Assembly (NCBI GenBank): GCA_964558295.1
Contig: CAZLDQ010000156.1
Span: 1 to 13,592 of the forward strand
Length of the DNA stretch: 13,592 nt
Source of the DNA: JBDKTH01 sp964558295
GTDB lineage: Bacteria > Planctomycetota > Planctomycetia > Pirellulales > Thermoguttaceae
Direction: 5' to 3'
In this document: positions 1-6,612 of the stretch, in pieces
Position numbering within the stretch: the stretch's first letter is position 1
Layout of the letters: the number at the start of each line of letters is the position of its first letter
Made by a program: the position numbers and the translations under genes
The notes under the pieces: model-generated
Told to the model about the DNA's origin: nothing
What the model saw: only the letters and a program-made list of their open reading frames with translations
Databases searched by the model: none

Positions 1-2060
1 CTGGGAAGTTGACGGAATTCTTCGAGGCTGTACTTCGCCTTGCGTCGCCAATTGGGGCGTTCTCTGAACGTCCCCGGGGTGTTTTGCGGCAGTGTCTCCC
101 CCCAGAGATCCTCCAGATTCAAGAGCACCACGGCCGCGGGACTCAACCCCAAATAAGCCTGACAGGCTTCCATCACAGCCTGAGTATCGTCGAGCGACGA
201 TTCGAGCAGTCGCTCGCGTTTGAGGAACTCGGCCATCAGGCGGCACTGTGCTGCACGTTCCTTGCGGATCTCGACGGCCTGCTCGGCGGTGAGCAGATCC
301 AAATCCAGGCGTTCCTCGACATCCATCGCCTCATAGAAAGCCTTGAAGGTGGGCATGTCGTGGGTGTTGAGACTCGCCACGGACGAGGGACGCACCGGAC
401 GCAATGGTTGCGCGGGGTCCATCTTCAACTCGTACTGGACTACATACATATCGTGAACCGAGTGTCGGGCCATGGCTGTGTCGACTTCCGGTGGCACAGT
501 GCCGAGATTCTCGCCGACGATCCGGGCTTTGTAGCGGTGGGATTCCAAGGCAACCACGGCAAATAGTTCGTCCATCGGGTAGTGGACATAAACGCCTTGC
601 TTGGCACTCATTCCATTGGGCACCCAAAAGAGCCGGTACAGGCTCATCACATGATCGAGACGCAGGACTTTGGCATACCGCAACTGGCCGCGCAAAGAGT
701 CAATCATGTAGCGATAGTGTTGTGCCCGAAGCCGCTCCGGATGTAGCGGTGGAAAGCCCCAATTCTGTCCTTTGGTAAAGAAAGCGTCGGGCGGCGCACC
801 GCCTGACGCCTCCAAGGCAAAGATCTCACGCTGACTCCAGACGTCAAAGCCACTTCGGCTGACGCCCAAGGGGAAGTCGAGGTACCAGAGCAGGTTTGAC
901 TCGCGTGCATGGTCCGTGGCGGCTCGCAGCTGCTCTTCGGCCTGCCACTGGGCATAAAGATGGTAGCGGAACGCGGATTCCTCGTAGTCCCCTGGCCGGA
1001 TGTCCCCCTTGCGCAATCGCTCGGGCCACTGGAGCCAGTCGTTCCCGTGCCGCTCGGCGGCGGCGCGGAACCGGGCGTAGGCATCCGCATGGGGATGATT
1101 AAAGCGGTATTGTTCGAGGGCCTCACGGCGCGGTGACTCGGTGGCAAAGAACGTCTCAGCCAGCAACTCGAGCACCTGACGTTTCAGTTCCATTTGCGTC
1201 TGATAGTCTACCAGCGGCAGCGCTCGCATGGCCTCCAGCTTCTCGCGAGTCTGGCGGCTTTCGAGCAGTTGCCGCGCTTTAAGCGACTTTGCGAACTCGG
1301 GGATTTGGGTAGGATCAATGTAGAATTCGTTCCAGAATAGACGGGTTCCGGGGGAATAGGGACTCGGGTCGTCCGTCAGGTGCACGGAAGCCTGCAGCGG
1401 CAGAGTGGCGACCAAATTGCCACCTTGCTCGGCAGTCCATTCCATCAGGGCCGCCAGATCGGAGAAATCGCCCGCGCCCCAACTGGATTGGCGGTGAAGT
1501 GAGTACAACGGCAAGAACAGCCCCCATAAATGCGTGGGATCTCCGGGCTCGCCACGATAGGCTTGCCGCGGGGCAGCGATGATCATCGCATCACTCGCCT
1601 GACCGGCAGTCTCCAATTCCAAGTGATGGTAGCCAGGGGGCAACCGACCGGGCAGTTGGAGCCGCTTGACAACATACTTGCTCCCTTCAACGCGGACTTG
1701 CCGCTGGGTGGGCAAATTGGCCAGATAGCCGTGGTATTCGCGAAATTCGCCGCCTTCCAGCCTGATGCGGGCAAGAAAGCATCCCCCCAGGGCCGTCGCC
1801 GCTACGCGCAAGGGGATTGTTGCTTTCCCTTCCCAGGCCACCACAACTGGCTCGAGTACCTTCTGCCAATGAGCCCTGCGGCTGGTACGGAGGAGGTGGG
1901 GCACTTCCGCAGGCCGCTCGAGCGGAACACCGAAGACCTGAAGCGCGCGGAACAGGCTTTCTGCCGTCGCTTCCTGGAGCTGGCCTGACACATCGCGATA
2001 GCTGTGCCGAATCCCATAGTGGGTTGCCAATTGACGAAGTTGTTCAAGATACGTTGTCAT
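1..2060 (-). CDS. malQ: 4-alpha-glucanotransferase (amylomaltase, GH77), 3' end outside window
   Basis: MalQ transfers alpha-1,4-glucan segments between malto-oligosaccharides and releases glucose, in the cytoplasm. The frame is open from an ATG at 2060 to the left edge (686 codons seen), so the stop lies beyond base 1. GH77 blocks are clear: nucleophile D469 in RLDHVMSLYR, general acid/base E517 in GENLGTVPPEV, and D568 in NTHDMPT. Their spacing fits the family. About 165 residues precede the first catalytic-domain block, as in the long E. coli-type MalQ rather than the short Thermus-type amylomaltase. The visible end (around NWRRKAKYSLEEF) resembles the family's extreme C-terminus, so probably few codons are missing. 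The start is fixed by a 4-bp ATGA overlap with the upstream treS stop, which implies translational coupling. No frameshift was seen over the whole stretch. What is inferred is the pairing with TreS in maltose/trehalose turnover. Confidence 0.95.
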   Translation of the reverse strand, partial: MTTYLEQLRQLATHYGIRHSYRDVSGQLQEATAESLFRALQVFGVPLERPAEVPHLLRTSRRAHWQKVLEPVVVAWEGKATIPLRVAATALGGCFLARIRLEGGEFREYHGYLANLPTQRQVRVEGSKYVVKRLQLPGRLPPGYHHLELETAGQASDAMIIAAPRQAYRGEPGDPTHLWGLFLPLYSLHRQSSWGAGDFSDLAALMEWTAEQGGNLVATLPLQASVHLTDDPSPYSPGTRLFWNEFYIDPTQIPEFAKSLKARQLLESRQTREKLEAMRALPLVDYQTQMELKRQVLELLAETFFATESPRREALEQYRFNHPHADAYARFRAAAERHGNDWLQWPERLRKGDIRPGDYEESAFRYHLYAQWQAEEQLRAATDHARESNLLWYLDFPLGVSRSGFDVWSQREIFALEASGGAPPDAFFTKGQNWGFPPLHPERLRAQHYRYMIDSLRGQLRYAKVLRLDHVMSLYRLFWVPNGMSAKQGVYVHYPMDELFAVVALESHRYKARIVGENLGTVPPEVDTAMARHSVHDMYVVQYELKMDPAQPLRPVRPSSVASLNTHDMPTFKAFYEAMDVEERLDLDLLTAEQAVEIRKERAAQCRLMAEFLKRERLLESSLDDTQAVMEACQAYLGLSPAAVVLLNLEDLWGETLPQNTPGTFRERPNWRRKAKYSLEEFRQLP

Positions 2061-3715
2061 GACTTCTGCAGAAGGAACCAATAGAAACTGTATGCCCCCA
2101 GACTGAGAAAGTATGGCTCCTCGGTAATGGGGGGGAATGGCGTCTTGCCAAACATTTCCACGGGAGTATACCCTTGAAAGTCGGAAAGATACAGCTCGAC
2201 CGGCTGCACTGAGTCGGCCAAGTTGGCGACGACCAAAATCACCTCGCTTTGATCGTGCCGCAGGTAGGCCAGAATCTTCCGGTTTTCAGGCAACAGCACG
2301 GTCATCTCACCACGGCCGAACACGGGATGTTGGTTGCGAACGGCAATGATCTGCTTCATCCAGTTCAACAACGATTCCGGATTTCGCTCCTGATTCTCCA
2401 CATTCACAAGGGCATAGCCGTACTGAGAATCGGCAATCACGGGTGCATAGAGCCGCGTCGGATCCGCGTTCGAGAAGCCGGCGTTGAGGTTACCGTTCCA
2501 TTGCATGGGCGTGCGTACGCCGTTTCGATCGCCTAGGTAGATATTGTCGCCCATCCCCAATTCGTCGCCATAGTAGACAACCGGCGTGCCGGGAAAGGAG
2601 AAGAGCAGGCTGTTGATTACATTGATCCGTTGGCGCCGATTGTTCATCAGCGGAGCCAAGCGTCGGCGAATTCCCAGATTCAGACGCATTTGCGGATCCT
2701 TGGCGTATTCGCCATACATATAGTCACGTTCCTCGTCGGTGACCATTTCCAAGGTCAGTTCATCATGGTTTCGCAGGAAGACGGCCCATTGGCATTCATA
2801 GGGGATTTCGGGAGTGCGCCGGAGAATTTCGGTGATGGGAAATCGGTCACCGCGACTCAAGGCCATGAAGATGCGAGGCATCAAGGGGAAGTGAAATGCC
2901 ATGTGGCACTCGTCGCCATCACCGAAATAGGGACGCACGTCGTCCGGCCACTGGTTGGCTTCGGCCAGGAGCATGCATTCAGGGCGGATCGAATCGAGTT
3001 CGCGACGGAGTTCTTTGAGTACGGCATGTGTTTCTGGGAGATTCTCACAGTTCGTTCCTTCCCGTTCCACAAGATAAGGGACAGCGTCCAACCGCATCCC
3101 GTCAATTCCAAGATTGAACCAGAACCGCAGGACATCGATAATCGCCTCGCGAACCAGCGGATTGTCGTAGTTCAAGTCGGGCTGGTGGTGAAAGAACCGG
3201 TGCCAGTAGTAGGCTTGCGCCTCGTGGTCCCAGGTCCAATTGGACTGCTCGAAGTCGAGAAAGATGATCCTTGCCTCGGCGTACTTGTCATCGGTGTCGC
3301 TCCACACGTAGAAGTCGCGATCGGGGGAACCCGGCGGAGCCTTGCGCGCACGCTGAAACCAAGGATGTTGATCGGAGGTATGATTCACGACCAACTCGGT
3401 AATCACCCGAATCCTGCGGCGATGTGCCTCTTCAACGAACTGTTCGAATTCAGCGAGGGTTCCATAGGCAGGGTGCACACCGTAGTAGTCAGCAATGTCG
3501 TAGCCGTCGTCGCGGAGCGGCGAGGGATAGAACGGCAGCAGCCAGACGGCGTTGACCCCCAAATCCTGGAGATATCCCAGCTTCTGCGTCAATCCGGGAA
3601 AATCGCCGATACCATCGCCCGTGCTATCGGAGAAACTCTTCACATGCAGTTCATAGATAATCGCATCTTTGTACCAAAGGGGATCAGGGGCAAAACGGTT
3701 GGAAGAAGACTTCAT
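2057..3715 (-). CDS. treS: Trehalose synthase (maltose alpha-D-glucosyltransferase, GH13), catalytic-only form
   Basis: TreS isomerises maltose to trehalose reversibly in the cytoplasm. The N-terminus (PLWYKDAIIYELHVKSFSDS) and the blocks ELVVNHTSDQHPWFQ, MRLDAVPYLVEREGTNCENL, LLAEANQWPDDV and FLRNHDELTLEMV are typical of TreS within GH13. The catalytic triad is present: nucleophile D210, acid/base E252, stabiliser D318. At 552 residues it is the short form, with the (beta/alpha)8 barrel plus a small C-terminal beta domain and no fused maltokinase. The ATG at 3715 is preferred because GAGGTG lies 6 nt upstream; a GTG at 3724 would be part of that site. It follows the glgX remnant by 29 nt and its stop overlaps the malQ start, so it was probably the second gene of a glgX-treS-malQ operon. 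Related GH13 alpha-glucosidases are the alternative, but the motifs favour TreS. Confidence 0.93.
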   Translation of the reverse strand: MKSSSNRFAPDPLWYKDAIIYELHVKSFSDSTGDGIGDFPGLTQKLGYLQDLGVNAVWLLPFYPSPLRDDGYDIADYYGVHPAYGTLAEFEQFVEEAHRRRIRVITELVVNHTSDQHPWFQRARKAPPGSPDRDFYVWSDTDDKYAEARIIFLDFEQSNWTWDHEAQAYYWHRFFHHQPDLNYDNPLVREAIIDVLRFWFNLGIDGMRLDAVPYLVEREGTNCENLPETHAVLKELRRELDSIRPECMLLAEANQWPDDVRPYFGDGDECHMAFHFPLMPRIFMALSRGDRFPITEILRRTPEIPYECQWAVFLRNHDELTLEMVTDEERDYMYGEYAKDPQMRLNLGIRRRLAPLMNNRRQRINVINSLLFSFPGTPVVYYGDELGMGDNIYLGDRNGVRTPMQWNGNLNAGFSNADPTRLYAPVIADSQYGYALVNVENQERNPESLLNWMKQIIAVRNQHPVFGRGEMTVLLPENRKILAYLRHDQSEVILVVANLADSVQPVELYLSDFQGYTPVEMFGKTPFPPITEEPYFLSLGAYSFYWFLLQKS

Positions 3716-3720
3716 CGACA

Positions 3721-3728
3721 CCACCTCA
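3721..3728 (-). promoter_or_regulatory. Ribosome binding site of treS
   Basis: Read on the minus strand this is TGAGGTGG, ending 5 nt before the ATG at 3715. It decides the start: the in-frame GTG codons at 3724 and 3721 overlap the site itself and would have no Shine-Dalgarno sequence of their own. Confidence 0.6.
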
Positions 3729-3744
3729 GGTTCCTATCTGATGC

Positions 3745-4850
3745 CTACGGTTCGAAGGACGGCCAACGAGCGTTCCTGCAACGAATAACCGCCGCTTTCC
3801 GTGAAAGCGGTCCGTTTGGTTTGGGAAGGCCGTTCAGTGCGGTGCCCAACTCGCACTTCCAGCGTTGGCCTTGCTTGGCCGCCAGAAGCTTAAAGATCCT
3901 GGGAACATTGGCCCCGCTGAGGAGGATCAACAGGGGGACGCCGACGAACACGGTTCCCTTTTCATCCACGCCGTTGTTGATGTCACCCGCTGGTTGCCCC
4001 CCCACGGAGCGGAGGGGCAGCGAATTCCAGGCCGCATCCCCCATTTCCTTGCCGTCCGCGTCGCGCCGGGAGATATCCGTGATCTCATGGCCACCGGGCG
4101 GACGTCCGTGGGTGGTCAATTCTAAGAGCGTGGCATCCTGAGCGTTCCAGAAGCGACGAACCGCATCCCGGCGCCAGCCGTTCCATTCGGCCCAGCCTAC
4201 GGGGAGACTGCCCACTTGGCAGCCCATCTCCTCCAGGTTCCACGGTCCGACGATCAACTTCACTTGCGACAAGACGGGATCCTGGCAGACAACGTCGAAG
4301 GAGGCCCCCAGCTTGTTCAGCTCATGCAGTTCGCAGGCAAGGGTAACCGTCAGACCGAACCGAAAGCCATCGACATGCATCTTTTCGACCTAATGGCGAA
4401 GGTTGTCCATGATCAATTGGAGAACGCGGGGCTGCGGCATCGCGTGCGAGTTGCCGCAGCCCGTGGAATCCATGTAGTGGCGAGAATTATCGGGTGTGAG
4501 CCGGTAGCAGACCGCATTGTCGAAGCCCCGCGATGACTGCGTCGCCCCATCTGATTGCCTTCGCCTGTGTGGTTATAGACCACGGCGAGGATCACCTCCA
4601 GGTTGGCCGAGTGCAAGGCGTGAACCTGATAGCCGTAGAGTTGCCCAGGCTCTGCCTCCGATAGATGGACGTGCCGGACAATGTCGGTCTGTTCGGTAAC
4701 CTTGATCCGCTCGCCTTCCTTTTCCGCGTCGGCCGAGTCAAACCGACACAACTCGACGCATGTCGCGTGTTCGGAAAAGGACGAGAGGTTACCCCTAGCG
4801 CCATCCCAGGTTGCGCCGAGAGGGTATGAACGCCCAGGCCAGATTGTCAT
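3745..4850 (-). pseudogene. glgX: Decayed glycogen debranching enzyme (GlgX-like isoamylase, GH13)
   Basis: An intact GlgX (about 700 residues) removes alpha-1,6 branches from glycogen. Here the N-terminus starts well (ATG 4850, WPGRSYPLGATWDG, FSEHATCVELC) but jumps from LYGYQVH straight to EVILAVVYNHT, losing roughly 160-190 residues near 4615. A 1-nt shift at the CCCC run 4526-4529 moves the rest to another frame (FDNAVCYRLTPDN, STGCGN, PRVLQLIMDNLRH). There a TAG at 4392-4390 replaces the expected Trp codon just before MHVDGFRF. After KLIVGPWN and WAEWNGWRRDAVRRFW a second deletion of about 200 residues near 4135 removes the region with the third catalytic Asp; homology resumes at TDISRRDADGKEM and DEKGTVFVGVPLLILLS. 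The nucleophile Asp is Gly (4356-4354) and the acid Glu is Gly (4248-4246). It lies 29 nt upstream of treS, as a former operon partner. The GlgX/TreX family call is firm from several motifs. Confidence 0.88.
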
Positions 4851-5306
4851 GACAGGTACTCCCGGTGTTCATCACCAGAGGACCGTGACGCACAAGTCTC
4901 ATGGAGACCGAACGGCTCGGACAAGTCAGCTTGACAGCATTGCTACTAACCTGGCTCTCCAGTCTCTGCTGCTGTCGCGTGTTCCTGACTCATCAGTCTA
5001 TGGAAATGGCAGAGTCAGGGACAAGGGTTGACCAAAGGGGACAGCAGGAGGCTGATAGCCGCAACTGCAGCGCCAATGTCGTGAGTGATTTCCGATTTTG
5101 CGAACGCTTCGCGCGGTACGTGCGTCCGCAAAGCCGGAGCAGCTAAGCAGGCCGGGCAATCCAACATTCCCGAGCAAGGTTTTTCTTGCCTCTTGATGTT
5201 CAGCAAGGCCCCCTAGTCTATTCCAATTCTTCTCTCGCCCCTTTAGTTGTAAGACTTCCTTGACGAGAGGTTGTGTCTGATCAGCCTGTAAACGCGGAAG
5301 CCGGTC
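4851..5306. other. Spacer between the divergent glgX and glgC remnants, no gene recognised
   Basis: This stretch would have held the divergent promoters of the two glycogen genes and the lost 5' part of glgC. I find no coding frame with recognisable motifs; the open frames here lack domain-like sequence and a convincing Shine-Dalgarno site. The only structure seen is an imperfect 12-bp inverted repeat at 4980-5023. A minus-strand GGAG about 8 nt upstream of the glgX ATG (near 4860) is a relict ribosome binding site. Confidence 0.5.
4980..5023. repeat. Imperfect 12-bp inverted repeat
   Basis: TGTTCCTGACTC at 4980-4991 and GAGTCAGGGACA at 5012-5023 are reverse complements with one mismatch, separated by 20 nt. 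There is no T-run on either side, so it is not an obvious terminator. It could be a relic of a small mobile element or a chance hairpin. Confidence 0.4.
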
Positions 5307-5890
5307 ATGCAGGATAAGATCACCTTGGGGACGGCCGATGCCGTACGACAAAACCTACGTTACCTTCTCGAACTGGGGATTAGGCACGTCCTCGTTCTGT
5401 CCGGCGACCAACCGCACCGGATGAACTATCAGGACCTGATCGACACCCATCGGAACAGCGGGGCCGATGTGACGATAGCCACCGTACCATTTTCCACAGC
5501 CGTGAGGCCTCCGGGCTGGGCATCATGCGGTTAGATGAGACGGAACGCGTCGCCGGTTTTCTGGAGAGACCGCAGACCGCGGAAGCATTGGCGATGGTCC
5601 GAACGGAGCCCGCCTGGTTCGAGGGCCGGGGGGTTCCCAGTCACGGTCGCGACTGCCTGGCCAGTACGGGAATCTACCTGTTCGAACGGTCAATACTGGT
5701 CAAGCGGCTGGAGAAGACCGATGATCACGATTTTGGCAAGGTTTTCCCTGCCGCCATCCGGTCGAGCAAGGTCCAGGTCCATCTGTTCGATGGTTGCTGG
5801 GAGGACATTGGAACGATCAAGGCTTTCTACAAGGCCAACCTGGAAGCAGCCGACCGGGTCGCCAGTCGACCACGATTGGGGATCGCGAGC
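5307..5890 (+). pseudogene. glgC: Truncated, frameshifted glucose-1-phosphate adenylyltransferase remnant
   Basis: GlgC makes ADP-glucose for glycogen synthesis. The remnant begins inside the enzyme at LGTADAVRQNLRYL, followed by HVLVLSGDQPHRMNYQDLI and GADVTIATVP. A frameshift near 5490-5505 moves homology to the frame that reads SREASGLGIMRLDETERV, then GFLERPQTAEALAMVRT, GRDCLASTGIYLF and VHLFDGCWEDIGTIKAFY. The N-terminal roughly 100 residues with the GGxGTRL nucleotide-binding motif are absent. Homology fades after KANLEAADRV (about 5860-5890), so the C-terminal beta-helix domain is gone too. DFGKVFPAAI is one residue short of the usual DFGKEVFP form. With no nucleotide-binding site it cannot be active. 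It diverges from the glgX remnant, and together they mark an eroded glycogen locus. The right boundary is approximate. Confidence 0.85.
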
Positions 5891-6496
5891 GGTCGATTTC
5901 TGTCCAGGTTGGTATGTTTTCCGGCTGTCTGGTGTTCAGGGGACTTCATGGTTGTCATCGGGCCTGACAGCAATTATTGGCATTCCAGAGAATCTTGGGC
6001 AAATAGAGATGGAGTGTCAAGCGTCTGACGAACCGCGTCGGTTTTTCCTGGAAATGGTCCCGGGAGCTGGCAATCCTGTCGCCGTTGTTTTTCCGAAGTG
6101 TCCCATCACGACATGATGGCGCTGTGGAGCATGAGCGCAACGAGACTTGTCCCGTGGTTTCTCGGCAGAAAGACTCTCATAGGTTCATACGGAATCTCCT
6201 GATCCACAGTGGACTGCCCGACTTTGCATAATCCGGTGCACGGTGGAGTTGGCAGCAAACGTGGGACTTCCCCTGAGGCGTCCCCAGGGAGAAGTGTCCA
6301 AACAACAGCTTGCTTCACCGAGTTCTTCATGCAGGGAAGTGTTCATTTGGAGAGTAGGCGTCGGCCCCGATGAATTGGCGCAAATGATGCCCAAGAATCA
6401 TCCCAACAGAACGGAAAGGAAGTCGGCCGACAGCCTGTCGCAAGGAGTCTTGATGTACGAGGCGTCATGTACGATCGCCTCCCCGATTCCCGAGTC
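5891..6496. other. Long region without a recognisable gene
   Basis: About 600 nt between the glgC remnant and the promoter region of the YTV-type gene. Short open frames exist on both strands, but none has a signal peptide, a domain motif or a good ribosome binding site. It may contain further decayed sequence from the old glycogen locus; I cannot match any of it to a family. Confidence 0.45.
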
Positions 6497-6526
6497 TTGA
6501 CTTCTTTACTGCTGTTTCGATATTTG
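6497..6526 (+). promoter_or_regulatory. Weak sigma70-like promoter candidate for the YTV-type gene
   Basis: TTGACT (6497-6502) and TATTTG (6521-6526) are separated by 18 nt and lie about 87 nt before the ATG at 6613. The -35 is good, the -10 is poor, and planctomycete promoter rules are little known, so this is only a candidate. Confidence 0.25.
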
Positions 6527-6600
6527 CAGGGGACAACTTCAGACCGTCGGCCGACCGAGAGTTGAATCGTTGTTTCTGGTTTGTTCAGGACCCATCAGTT

Positions 6601-6607
6601 AAGGAGG
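6601..6607 (+). promoter_or_regulatory. Strong ribosome binding site of the YTV-type gene
   Basis: AAGGAGG ends 5 nt before the ATG at 6613. It rules out the upstream in-frame TTG at 6562 as the start and agrees with the signal peptide that begins at this ATG. Confidence 0.75.
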
Positions 6608-6612
6608 AACGC

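Noticed and set aside
2630..4141. A 503-codon plus-strand open frame antisense to treS and the glgX remnant
   Set aside because: It is the mirror of strongly conserved GH13 coding sequence, shows no domain motif of its own, and the minus-strand product has complete catalytic motifs.
5525..6028. A stand-alone gene starting at the ATG 5525
   Set aside because: This ATG lies inside the GlgC motif GLGIMRLD, and the preceding GlgC residues are found just upstream in a shifted frame, so it is the second half of a broken glgC.
6185..6394. A minus-strand stretch with STVHRIMQ, reminiscent of the helix-turn-helix of IS630-type transposases
   Set aside because: Only about 8 residues match, nothing before or after in any frame fits the family, and no terminal repeats were seen.
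6562..6612. An upstream in-frame TTG start for the YTV-type protein
   Set aside because: It would bury the AAGGAGG site at 6601-6607 and put a non-signal sequence before a good signal peptide.
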